17,394 nt of DNA, taken from assembly GCF_001556515.1 (NCBI RefSeq), contig NZ_LSJA01000074.1, positions 1 through 17,394 on the forward strand, given 5' to 3'. Below the pieces are notes generated by a model, which worked only from the letters and a program-made list of their open reading frames with translations, was not told where the DNA came from and made no database searches. Source of the stretch: Caulobacter sp. CCH9-E1. Its GTDB lineage: Bacteria > Pseudomonadota > Alphaproteobacteria > Caulobacterales > Caulobacteraceae. Positions 6,667 to 13,642 of the stretch are shown here, piece by piece (the first letter of the stretch is position 1; every line of letters begins with the position of its first letter). The position numbers were made by a program, and so were the translations under genes.

Positions 6667-8106
6667 TTGAAGACCATGCGCAATTTCCGCGCCCTGCTGC
6701 CCGCCCTCGTTCTGCTGGCCGCCTGTTCGAATCCTAGCGGACCGTCGAACGCCCAGTCGATCCCCGACCTGGCCCAGCCGACCCGGCGCGCGCCCAGCGA
6801 TCCGGGCTCGATGAAGGCCTCGTTCTCGCCGGTGGTGAAGAAGGCCGCGCCGGCCGTCGTCAATGTCGCCAGCCGGCGGGTGGTGCGTCAGCGCGTCGAT
6901 CCGTTCTGGGACTTCTTCATGGGCGGCGGCGCGCCGCGCGAGCAGGTGCAGGGCTCGCTGGGCTCGGGCGCCATCGTCCGCGCCGACGGGGTGATCATCA
7001 CCAACCACCACAACATCGAAGGCATCGTCGAGGGCAACGGCGACATCACGGTGCAGCTGGCCGACCGCCGCGAGTTTCCCGCCACCGTCCTGCTCGACGA
7101 CCCTCGAGCCGATCTCGCCGTGCTGAAGATCGACACCAAGGGCGAACGCCTGCCGGTCATGGCCATCGACGACCAGGAGCAGCTCGAAGTCGGCGACCTT
7201 GTCCTGGCCATGGGCAACCCCTTCGGCGTCGGCCAGACGGTGACGAACGGCATCGTCTCGGCCCTGGCCCGGACCGATGTCGGCGCCGCCGACTTCGGCA
7301 GCTACATCCAGACCGACGCGGCGATCAATCCGGGCAATTCCGGCGGGCCGCTGGTCGACATGGATGGCGACCTCGTCGGCATTAACACCTTCATCATCTC
7401 GCGCTCGGGCTCGTCCAGCGGCGTGGGCTTCGCCATCCCGGCGGCCGTGGTCAAGCAGGTGGTCAACGCCGCGCTCGGCGGCGGCCATAGTGTCGTGCGG
7501 CCCTGGCTGGGCGTGAAGGGCCAAGCCGTGACCGCCGAGATCGCCCGCAGCCTGGGCATGGCCGCGCCGCGCGGGGTGCTGGTGGCGCAGGTCTATCCCG
7601 GCTCCTCGGCCGATCGCGCGGGGCTGAAGGAGGGCGACGTGATCCTGTCGATCGACGGCCAGGCGGTGAACGACGAGGGCGGCGGGGCCTTCGCCATCGG
7701 CACCCACAAGGTCGGCGACCGCGTGCCGATGCAGATCCGCCGCGGAGAACGCGACCAGACCCTGACCGTCCGCGCCGAGGCCGCGCCCGATACGCCGGCG
7801 CGCGACGAGCGGGTGATCAAGGGGCGCAATCCGTTCGACGGCGCCACCGTCGTCAACCTGTCGCCGGCCGTGGCTCAGGATCTGGGCGCTGATCCGTTCG
7901 CTGGCCGAGGCGTACTGGTGACTCGGGTGGGGCAGGGCTACGCGCTCAACGCGGGCCTGCGCGCCGGCGACTTCATCCGCGAGGTCAATGGCCGTCCGAT
8001 CAACACCGTCGCGGAATTGGCGGCGGCGACGGCGGGGCCGGGCCGCGTGTGGGTCGTGACGATCGAGCGTCAGGGCCAGCGGATCTCGGCCCGCTTCTCG
8101 ACCTGA
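6667..8106 (+). CDS. HtrA/DegP-type serine protease, predicted lipoprotein
   Basis: A 479-residue Do-like periplasmic protease/chaperone that degrades misfolded envelope proteins. The catalytic triad is visible as His115 (TNHHNIEG), Asp149 (DPRADLAVLKI) and Ser225 (NPGNSGGPL). Two PDZ domains follow, at about residues 278-370 (GVLVAQVYPGSSADRAGL) and 395-475 (GVLVTRVGQGYALNAGL). The N-terminus has a lipobox, VLLAAC with Cys20, so it should be lipid-anchored instead of freely soluble. A low-complexity linker precedes the protease domain. The strong ribosome-binding site TAAGGAG (6654-6660) lies six bases before a TTG at 6667; the ATG at 6676 would be 15 bases away, so TTG is preferred. Either start keeps the lipobox. 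It heads a rightward gene group and is 39 bases from rarA. The triad His sits in HHN where most relatives have NHV or HHV. Confidence 0.92.
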   Translation: MKTMRNFRALLPALVLLAACSNPSGPSNAQSIPDLAQPTRRAPSDPGSMKASFSPVVKKAAPAVVNVASRRVVRQRVDPFWDFFMGGGAPREQVQGSLGSGAIVRADGVIITNHHNIEGIVEGNGDITVQLADRREFPATVLLDDPRADLAVLKIDTKGERLPVMAIDDQEQLEVGDLVLAMGNPFGVGQTVTNGIVSALARTDVGAADFGSYIQTDAAINPGNSGGPLVDMDGDLVGINTFIISRSGSSSGVGFAIPAAVVKQVVNAALGGGHSVVRPWLGVKGQAVTAEIARSLGMAAPRGVLVAQVYPGSSADRAGLKEGDVILSIDGQAVNDEGGGAFAIGTHKVGDRVPMQIRRGERDQTLTVRAEAAPDTPARDERVIKGRNPFDGATVVNLSPAVAQDLGADPFAGRGVLVTRVGQGYALNAGLRAGDFIREVNGRPINTVAELAAATAGPGRVWVVTIERQGQRISARFST

Positions 8107-8145
8107 CGCGACTTGTCCCCGGCGGCCTGATAGAACGGATTCATC

Positions 8146-9447
8146 ATGTCCGATCTCTTCCAGGCCGCCGGCCTGACGCCCCACGCACCGGCCCCGCTGG
8201 CCGACCGTTTGCGGCCCCAAAGCCTCGACGAGGTGGTGGGCCAGCAGCATCTGCTCGGCCCCGAAGGCCCTATCGGCCGGATGGCGGCCGCCCATCGCCT
8301 GGCCTCGATGATCCTGTGGGGGCCGCCGGGCACCGGCAAGACCACGATCGCCCGCCTGCTGGCCAAGGCGGGCGGCTATGAGTTCCAGCAGATCTCGGCC
8401 GTGTTCTCGGGCGTCGCCGACCTGAAGAAGGCCTTCGAGCAGGCCCGCGCCCGCCGCATGGCCGGCCAGTCCACCTTGCTGTTCGTGGACGAGATCCACC
8501 GCTTCAACCGCGCCCAGCAGGACGGCTTCCTGCCGTTCGTGGAGGAAGGGATCGTCACCCTGGTCGGGGCGACGACCGAGAACCCCTCGTTCGAGCTGAA
8601 CGGCGCCCTTCTGTCGCGCTGCCAGGTCTTCGTGCTCAAGCGCCTGACCGACGAGTCGCTGGAGCAGCTCCTGCAACGCGCCGAGGCGGCCGAGAACCGT
8701 CCGCTGTCGGTCGACGCCGAGGCTCGCTCGGCCCTGGTCGCCATGGCCGACGGCGATGGCCGCTACCTGCTGACCCTGGCCGAGACCCTGTTCTCGATCG
8801 GGACCGACACCCCGCTGAACCCGACCCAGCTGGGCCAGTTCCTGCAGAAGCGGCGCCCGGCCTACGACAAGGACCGCGAGGAGCACTACAATCTCATCTC
8901 GGCCCTGCATAAGTCGGTGCGCGGCAGCGATCCCGATGCGGCCCTCTACTGGCTGGCGCGGATGCTGGAGGGCGGCGAGGATCCGCTGTTCATCGCCCGC
9001 CGGTTGGTGCGGATGGCGTCCGAGGACATCGGCGCGGCCGATCCTCTGTCTCTGCTGCTGACCACGGCGGCCAAGGACGCCTACGACTTCCTGGGGAGCC
9101 CGGAGGGCGAACTCGCCCTGGCCCAGGCCGTCGTCCACATGGCCAGCGCGCCCAAGTCGAACGCCGTCTACGTCGCCTACAAGGCCGCCCGCCGCGCGGC
9201 GAAGGAGACGGGCAGCCTGACGCCGCCGTCGCACATCCTCAACGCCCCGACCAAGCTGATGAAGTCGCTGGGCTATGGCGACGGCTACGCCTACGACCAT
9301 GACGTCGAGGGCGGGGTCTCCGGCCAGAACTACTTCCCGGACGGCATGGAGCGCCGGCGCTTCTATGAGCCCAAGCCGGTGGGCGCCGAGGCGAAGGTGC
9401 GTGAGCGCTTGGAAGCCTGGGGCAAGGTGCGTAAGGACGGCAAATGA
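8146..9447 (+). CDS. rarA: Replication-associated recombination protein A (RarA/MgsA), AAA+ ATPase
   Basis: A 433-residue clamp-loader-like ATPase (RarA/MgsA in bacteria, WRNIP1/Mgs1 in eukaryotes) that acts at stalled replication forks. It shows the N-terminal ADRLRPQSLDEVVGQQHLLG, Walker A GPPGTGKT at residues 59-66, Walker B LLFVDE at 111-116 followed by IHRFNRAQQD, sensor 1 GATTENPSF at 141-149 and the arginine finger in LLSRC near 158. The C-terminal half has the tetramerisation-region marks HKSVRGSDPDAALYWLARML and SEDIGAADP, and ends with YFPD, as in the family. Length is usual. The ATG at 8146 has only a weak purine site. Its TGA overlaps the ATG of the pseudouridine synthase gene, so those two are translationally coupled. 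Confidence 0.95.
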   Translation: MSDLFQAAGLTPHAPAPLADRLRPQSLDEVVGQQHLLGPEGPIGRMAAAHRLASMILWGPPGTGKTTIARLLAKAGGYEFQQISAVFSGVADLKKAFEQARARRMAGQSTLLFVDEIHRFNRAQQDGFLPFVEEGIVTLVGATTENPSFELNGALLSRCQVFVLKRLTDESLEQLLQRAEAAENRPLSVDAEARSALVAMADGDGRYLLTLAETLFSIGTDTPLNPTQLGQFLQKRRPAYDKDREEHYNLISALHKSVRGSDPDAALYWLARMLEGGEDPLFIARRLVRMASEDIGAADPLSLLLTTAAKDAYDFLGSPEGELALAQAVVHMASAPKSNAVYVAYKAARRAAKETGSLTPPSHILNAPTKLMKSLGYGDGYAYDHDVEGGVSGQNYFPDGMERRRFYEPKPVGAEAKVRERLEAWGKVRKDGK

Positions 9448-10259
9448 GCAGTCCGAAATTCCGCCGTCCGCCCGGTGTCGCCAAGCCCAAGGCCGTCGAT
9501 TGTCCGATCACCCTGACGCCCGACGAGATCGCGGCGGCGCAATCGTGGGTGCTGTACGAGGACGAGGCCATCATCGTGCTGAACAAGCCGGCGGGCCTGT
9601 CCAGCCAGGGCGGGCGGATCAAGGCTCACACGCTGGATGATCTGCTCTGGGCGTTCGCCAAACCGGGCAAGGCGCGACCCCGCCTGATCCATCGGCTGGA
9701 CCGCGACACCTCGGGCGTGATCCTGACGGCCAAGACCAAGCCGGGCGCGGCCTTCCTGGGCGAGGCCATGATGGCCAAGCGCTTCCGCAAGAGCTACCTG
9801 GCCATCGTCGCGCCGGGCGCTCCGGAACCCAAGGGCGGCATGATCGACAGTCCGCTGCGCCGCGAGTCGATCGGGCGTGAGGCCTATATGCGCGTCTGCG
9901 CGCCGGACCATCCGGAGGCCGAGACCGCCCGCAGCCGCTATCGCACCCTCGCGTCCAATGCCACGGCCGCCCTGGTCGAGCTCTCGCCCGACACCGGCCG
10001 CATGCATCAATTGCGCGTCCACATGGCCTCGATCGGCCGGCCGCTGGCGGGCGACAGCCGCTATGGCGGCGCGCTGATGCTGGGCGGCGTCGCCGTTCCG
10101 CGCCTGATGCTGCACGCCGCCAGGCTGACCTTTCCGCATCCGCTGGGGGGCGAGCGCAAGATCACGGCCCCGCTTCCGTCGGATTTCGTCGCGATGCTGC
10201 AGGCGCTCGACCTGCCCGTTCCGGAACAGCCGGCTTCGGACGCCGTTGAACAGGTCTGA
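9444..10259 (+). CDS. RluA-family pseudouridine synthase lacking an S4 domain
   Basis: A 271-residue enzyme that isomerises uridine to pseudouridine in ribosomal or transfer RNA. The catalytic motif HRLDRDTSG is at residues 83-91, with the nucleophilic Asp86. Motif I (LYEDEAIIVLNKPAGL) precedes it and the closing TGRMHQLRVHMASIGRPLAGDSRYGG follows, in the usual order. The N-terminus is about 30 residues of basic linker with no S4 RNA-binding domain, which resembles RluA more than RluC/RluD. The target uridine cannot be assigned by eye. The ATG overlaps the rarA stop (ATGA), and the next gene starts 11 bases after its stop, so it lies mid-operon. A second, S4-containing paralogue is at 12566 in this window. 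Confidence 0.92.
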   Translation: MSSPKFRRPPGVAKPKAVDCPITLTPDEIAAAQSWVLYEDEAIIVLNKPAGLSSQGGRIKAHTLDDLLWAFAKPGKARPRLIHRLDRDTSGVILTAKTKPGAAFLGEAMMAKRFRKSYLAIVAPGAPEPKGGMIDSPLRRESIGREAYMRVCAPDHPEAETARSRYRTLASNATAALVELSPDTGRMHQLRVHMASIGRPLAGDSRYGGALMLGGVAVPRLMLHAARLTFPHPLGGERKITAPLPSDFVAMLQALDLPVPEQPASDAVEQV

Positions 10260-10270
10260 AGAGGCACGCC

Positions 10271-10780
10271 ATGAAGATCGCCAAACCCCTCGTCGCCGCC
10301 GTCCTGTCGGGGCTGGTGCTGGCCGCCTGCGCCAGCGCGCCGACCGTCTATCGCGCCCAGGCGGGCGCGCCCAATGACGTCGGCTATTCCGAATATCGCC
10401 TGGAGGCGGGCCGCTATCGCGTTACCTTCCAGGGCGGACCGGGAGCTCCCCAGGCGCAGATCGCCGATTACGCTCTGCTGCGCGCGGCCGAGCTGGCTCT
10501 GCGCGACGGCTATGACTGGTTCCGGATCGCCGACCGTTCGACCTCGACCGCCGGCTATGACCGCGGTCCTCGTATGTCGGTCGGGGGCGGCTCGGCCAGT
10601 TTTGGCCGCCACACCAGCGTTGGTGTGGGCCTGGGCACGAGCTTCAATCTCGGGCCGGGGCCGTCCTTCGCGCAGTCGATCGAGGTGGTGTTCGGCAAGG
10701 GACCGACGCCGCGCGACCGCGACACTTACGACGCGCGGGAGATCGTCAAGACGATCGGGTACGGGCGAGGGCGCGTCTAG
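10271..10780 (+). CDS. Small lipoprotein, CC0125/CC1285-like
   Basis: A 169-residue predicted lipoprotein. The signal ends in VLAAC with the lipidated Cys20, followed by ASAPTVYRA. The stretch GYSEYRLEAGRYRVTFQGG, then a helix ALLRAAELALRDGYDWFRIAD, fits what I recall of the CC0125/CC1285 family of Caulobacterales lipoproteins. The C-terminal half is glycine/serine-rich (residues about 98-130), then has the strand SIEVVFGKG and the closing TYDAREIVKTIG. It is expected in the envelope; no biochemical role is known to me. The ribosome-binding site AAGAGG (10259-10264) is six bases before the ATG and overlaps the previous stop, so it is the last gene of the protease-rarA-rluA group. It ends ten bases from the converging gene on the minus strand. 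Confidence 0.82.
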   Translation: MKIAKPLVAAVLSGLVLAACASAPTVYRAQAGAPNDVGYSEYRLEAGRYRVTFQGGPGAPQAQIADYALLRAAELALRDGYDWFRIADRSTSTAGYDRGPRMSVGGGSASFGRHTSVGVGLGTSFNLGPGPSFAQSIEVVFGKGPTPRDRDTYDAREIVKTIGYGRGRV

Positions 10781-10800
10781 GAGGCCTTTTTCAGGCCGCC
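10780..10800. terminator. Weak bidirectional hairpin between converging genes
   Basis: GGCCT at 10783-10787 pairs with AGGCC at 10793-10797 around a TTTTC loop, and two further G-C pairs lie beyond one mismatch. It covers the whole gap between the stop codons of the converging genes. The stem is short and the T-run is in the loop instead of after it, so it is only a weak candidate for a shared terminator. Confidence 0.3.
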
Positions 10801-12020
10801 GCCTGCTTGCCCAGCGGGTAGGCGGCGCGCAGCGACGCGTGGCTGAGGCCCGCGGTCTCGGCCGCCGCGAAATAGCCCTCGGCCGGCAGGCCCTGCAGGA
10901 TCGTGGTCGCGGCCAGCCCGCGCGCGTCGCGGCCGAAGGCCATGATATCCATGGCGATCTTGGCGGCTTCCCCGGTCAGGTCCGATGCGTCCAGCGCCAG
11001 ACCCGCCAGTCGGGCGTCGCGCAGAACACGAAGAGCTTCTCGATCGGGCGGCACACGGGCGATCACGCCGCGGGTCAGGGCGCGCAGCAGGCCGACGACT
11101 TCCAGCAGACGACCGGCGGGCGTTCCGCGCGTGATATCGACCAGTTCGATCATGACGCCGCCGCGCAGCAGGCCCAGCGAGAGGCCGGCCGTGCCGGTGA
11201 GCAGATCACGGCCGCGCTGGGTGCCCAACGTGCGGAACGACGCGGGCAAGATCAGCTCGGGCGTATGCGGGCCTTGCGCCGAACGGGCGAAGACCGCCGC
11301 GTATTTCAAGGTCGACTCGTCGATGAAGGCGACGTCGCGGTCCGACAGCTTGGTCAGGGCGCGGGCCGAAGCCTGGCGACCGCTGGCCAGGTGCGTGACC
11401 ATCGGTTCGATGCGGACGGCCGTCGTGATGTTGCGGCGCAGGTTGACCACGTGCTCGAGCGTGAAGTCGACGCGAAGCGCGGCGCCGGCCGCGGTGGTGA
11501 AGGCCACCGGCGTGCGGCGGGCCTCGTCGGCTGGATCGACCGCGATGCGGACGGGAGACCGCTTGGAGTCACGGCGCGCGCGGGCCGCCAGAATGACGTT
11601 CGGATCAATGCGTTTGCAGACGGCTTGACCGCCTTCGACGCTGACCACCGAGCGGATGCCGAGATCGGCCGGATCCGCCGAGCCCAGGAGGTGGGTCAGC
11701 ACGTCCTCGAGGATGCGCACGCTGGTGGCCTGGGCGGCCAGGCCATGTTCGTGGTTGGTGGCGATCAGGAACTCGCTTTCCGAGATCCGGGCGCGCAGGT
11801 CGTTGCGGTCCAGGTGCTCGGTAAGCTTGCGCTCGACATAGGTCCAGACGTCGGCTCTCTTCTGCGCCCACCAGTCGCCGGCCCACATGCGGATCGTCTT
11901 GACGCTAATGACATTGACCGAGCCGCGCGCGACTAGATCCGTGCCGGCGAGGCGCTGAAGCACCGGCCCGGGAAGGGCCACGCGTTCGGTCGCGTCGGTG
12001 GATTGTTGTGGGCGGGACAT
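10791..12020 (-). CDS. Degenerate GGDEF/EAL-like protein, probably without enzyme activity
   Basis: A 409-residue cytoplasmic protein without membrane segments or signal peptide. I read it as a decayed cyclic-di-GMP-type protein. Residues about 55-135 resemble a GGDEF domain: a helix VWTYVERKLTEHLDRNDL, then ARISESEF at 77-84 where active enzymes have R-x-GGDEF, then a long helix and the strand ADLGIRSVVSVEGG. The catalytic Gly-Gly-Asp is replaced by Ser-Glu-Ser. Residues about 185-385 follow the order of an EAL domain (FTLEHVVNLRRN, the helix with FIDESTLKYA, GGVMIELVDI, RLAGLALDAS), but no EAL triad or metal-binding acidic set is seen. The assignment rests on pattern memory and needs a profile search. 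The ATG at 12020 has a weak ribosome-binding site. It is divergent from crcB. If correct, it may be a binding or scaffold protein. Confidence 0.55.
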   Translation of the reverse strand: MSRPQQSTDATERVALPGPVLQRLAGTDLVARGSVNVISVKTIRMWAGDWWAQKRADVWTYVERKLTEHLDRNDLRARISESEFLIATNHEHGLAAQATSVRILEDVLTHLLGSADPADLGIRSVVSVEGGQAVCKRIDPNVILAARARRDSKRSPVRIAVDPADEARRTPVAFTTAAGAALRVDFTLEHVVNLRRNITTAVRIEPMVTHLASGRQASARALTKLSDRDVAFIDESTLKYAAVFARSAQGPHTPELILPASFRTLGTQRGRDLLTGTAGLSLGLLRGGVMIELVDITRGTPAGRLLEVVGLLRALTRGVIARVPPDREALRVLRDARLAGLALDASDLTGEAAKIAMDIMAFGRDARGLAATTILQGLPAEGYFAAAETAGLSHASLRAAYPLGKQAAA

Positions 12021-12185
12021 GGCTCTGCGCTTCTAAAAATACCGCGACAAGTTGCCGTCCGCGCGTTTAACGAGTGGTGATCAAATAGGGTTTCCAAAGT
12101 TGTTTACCGAGAAAGAAATCGCGGAAAATCAAGGGAACTATCTTGAGAGCTTGGCGTTGGGGGCGGCTCGGAGCATAAGACTTTC
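12021..12185. promoter_or_regulatory. Divergent promoter region between the GGDEF/EAL-like gene and crcB
   Basis: This 165-base gap is clearly richer in A and T than its surroundings (for example near 12029-12040 and 12080-12130) and must hold promoters for both directions. A small inverted repeat, TCAAG/CTTGA around 12129-12146, lies upstream of crcB. I looked for the conserved core of the crcB fluoride riboswitch and did not see it. No clear -35/-10 pair can be assigned with confidence. GGAG at 12170-12173, twelve bases before the crcB ATG, is its only ribosome-binding candidate. Confidence 0.4.
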
Positions 12186-12569
12186 ATGAACAAACTGCTT
12201 CTCGTGGCCGCCGGCGGGGCCGTTGGCTCGGTCGCACGTTATCTTGTCGGGGTGGGCGCTTTACGCACGTTCGGCTCGGGCTGGCCGTACGGAACCTTCA
12301 CCGTGAACGTGGTGGGCGGTTTCCTGATGGGTTGCCTAGCGTCTTGGCTGGCGCATCGCGGGGCCGCTTCGAACGAGCCGTGGCGCGTGCTATTGGGCGT
12401 CGGCGTTATGGGCGGCTTCACCACCTTCTCGTCTTTCTCCCTGGAGACCGCGCTGATGATCCAGAAGCGCGCCTATCTGCAGGCTTTTTCGTATTCCGCC
12501 GCCAGCGTGCTTCTGTCCGTGGCGGCCCTGTTCGCGGGCCTTTTGGTCGCCCGCAGGATCTTCGCATGA
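12186..12569 (+). CDS. crcB: Fluoride channel CrcB/Fluc
   Basis: A 127-residue, four-helix inner-membrane protein that lets toxic fluoride out of the cell as a dual-topology dimer. Family marks are GGAVGSVARY with Arg19, YGTFTVNVVGGFLMG with the conserved Asn41, and GGFTTFSSFS at 76-85, which holds the phenylalanine box (Phe81, Phe84). The four helices fall near residues 2-22, 36-56, 66-92 and 98-122. It is a single-gene Fluc of normal length, so one protein should form the whole channel. No fluoride riboswitch is visible upstream. Its TGA overlaps the ATG of the next gene (ATGA), which couples a fluoride channel to an RNA-modifying enzyme; I recall this pairing in other alphaproteobacteria. 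Confidence 0.95.
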   Translation: MNKLLLVAAGGAVGSVARYLVGVGALRTFGSGWPYGTFTVNVVGGFLMGCLASWLAHRGAASNEPWRVLLGVGVMGGFTTFSSFSLETALMIQKRAYLQAFSYSAASVLLSVAALFAGLLVARRIFA

Positions 12570-13564
12570 GCACCCCCAAGGAAGTCCGCACCCTTTACGT
12601 CGACGCCGGCGAGGACGGGGTGCGCCTGGATCGCTGGTTCAAGCGGCGCTGGCCGCACCTGAACCACATCCAGCTCAACAAGCTGTTCCGCTCGGGCCAG
12701 GTCCGGGTCGACGGCTCGCGCGCCAAGGCCGACACCAAGCTCGCGGCCGGCAGCCAGATCCGCGTCCCGCCGCTGCCCGACGCGCCGGATCCCGCCGACA
12801 AGAACAAGCTGTCGGCGCGCGACGTCGCCTACGCCAAGTCGCTGGTGCTGTACGAGGACGAGGAGGTCCTGGCCCTGAACAAGCCGGCCGGCCTGGCCGT
12901 CCAGGGCGGAACCAAGACCACCAAGCACATCGACAAGTTGCTCAGCGCCTGGGGCGAGGGCGTCGATCGTCCGCGCCTGGTTCACCGCCTGGACCGCGAC
13001 ACGTCCGGCGTGCTGCTGCTGGGCAAGACGCCCAGCGCCGCGGCGCGCCTGTCGGGCGCCTTCGCCAAGCGCAAGGCGCAAAAGACCTATTGGGCCATTG
13101 TCGCCGGCAACCCGCACCCGACCGAGGGCGTGATGGAGCTGCACCTGGCCAAGCGCGGGGTGGGCGATCGCGAACTGGTCGTGCCGGCTCAGCCCAAGGA
13201 CCCGGACGCCCAGCCGGCCGAGACGGAGTTCGTCACCATCAGCCGCGCGGGCCCGCGCGTCACCTGGATGGCGCTGCGCCCGCACACCGGCCGCACCCAC
13301 CAGCTGCGGGCTCACATGAAGGCCATGGGCCATCCGATTCTGGGCGATCCCAAGTACGGCGACGAGAAGTCCGCGCCGCTGTCGGAAGGCCTGAAGCTGC
13401 AGCTGCACGCGCGTTCGATCCTGCTGCCGCACCCCTCGGCCGGCATGCTGCACATCGAAGCGCCTTTGAGCCCGGAGATGAAGGAAGGCTTCCGCAAGTT
13501 CGGCTTCTCGGAGGACGAGGCCGAGCAGGATCCGTTCGCGCGGCGTCAGACCAAGCGGCGCTAG
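12566..13564 (+). CDS. RluA/RluC-type pseudouridine synthase with S4 domain
   Basis: A 332-residue ribosomal RNA pseudouridine synthase. An S4 RNA-binding domain occupies about residues 15-70 (GVRLDRWFKRRWP, LNKLFRSGQVRVDG). The catalytic domain starts with LYEDEEVLALNKPAGLAVQGG, has HRLDRDTSGVLLLGK with nucleophile Asp143, and ends with HTGRTHQLRAHMKAMGHPILGDPKYG. The architecture and length fit RluC (which modifies 23S rRNA in Escherichia coli) better than RluD, but the target is not certain, so no symbol is given. The C-terminus has an acidic segment (SEDEAEQDP) and then basic residues. Translation is coupled to crcB. A strong inverted repeat covers the stop codon and a second hairpin with TTT follows. 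Confidence 0.93.
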   Translation: MSTPKEVRTLYVDAGEDGVRLDRWFKRRWPHLNHIQLNKLFRSGQVRVDGSRAKADTKLAAGSQIRVPPLPDAPDPADKNKLSARDVAYAKSLVLYEDEEVLALNKPAGLAVQGGTKTTKHIDKLLSAWGEGVDRPRLVHRLDRDTSGVLLLGKTPSAAARLSGAFAKRKAQKTYWAIVAGNPHPTEGVMELHLAKRGVGDRELVVPAQPKDPDAQPAETEFVTISRAGPRVTWMALRPHTGRTHQLRAHMKAMGHPILGDPKYGDEKSAPLSEGLKLQLHARSILLPHPSAGMLHIEAPLSPEMKEGFRKFGFSEDEAEQDPFARRQTKRR

Positions 13565-13583
13565 AACTAAGCGCCGCTTGGTC
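13549..13583. terminator. 14-pair perfect hairpin across the rluC-type stop codon
   Basis: GACCAAGCGGCGCT (13549-13562) and AGCGCCGCTTGGTC (13570-13583) are perfect inverted copies with a 7-base loop. The left arm codes for the last five residues and reaches the first base of the TAG. No T-run follows on either strand, so a simple intrinsic terminator is not proven. It may protect the 3' end of the message or work with the next hairpin. Confidence 0.55.
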
Positions 13584-13590
13584 CCCCACC

Positions 13591-13622
13591 GGCCGCGCCA
13601 TGGGGGGGCGTGCGCGGCCTTT
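13591..13622 (+). terminator. Terminator-like hairpin after the rluC-type gene
   Basis: GGCCGCGC (13591-13598) pairs with GCGCGGCC (13612-13619) over a 13-base loop that contains a run of seven G, followed by TTT at 13620-13622. It lies between the converging rluC-type and DUF1501 genes and is the best terminator candidate for the crcB operon. The remaining bases to 13642 hold a small CCGCC/GGCGG repeat only. Confidence 0.55.
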
Positions 13623-13642
13623 CCGCCTTCGCGGGCGGGTCT

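Noticed and set aside
6613..9300. Very long open frame (895 codons) on the minus strand
   Set aside because: It lies opposite the protease and rarA genes, which have complete catalytic motifs. Its product is rich in Arg, Gly, Gln and His without domains, as expected of an antisense shadow in high-GC DNA.
10374..11936. 520-codon plus-strand frame across the lipoprotein and the minus-strand gene
   Set aside because: Shadow of two better-supported genes on different strands; its composition is arginine-rich and without domains.
12566..13564. Assigning rluC or rluD by name to the S4-containing synthase
   Set aside because: The architecture fits RluC, but the target uridines cannot be told by eye, so only the family is given.
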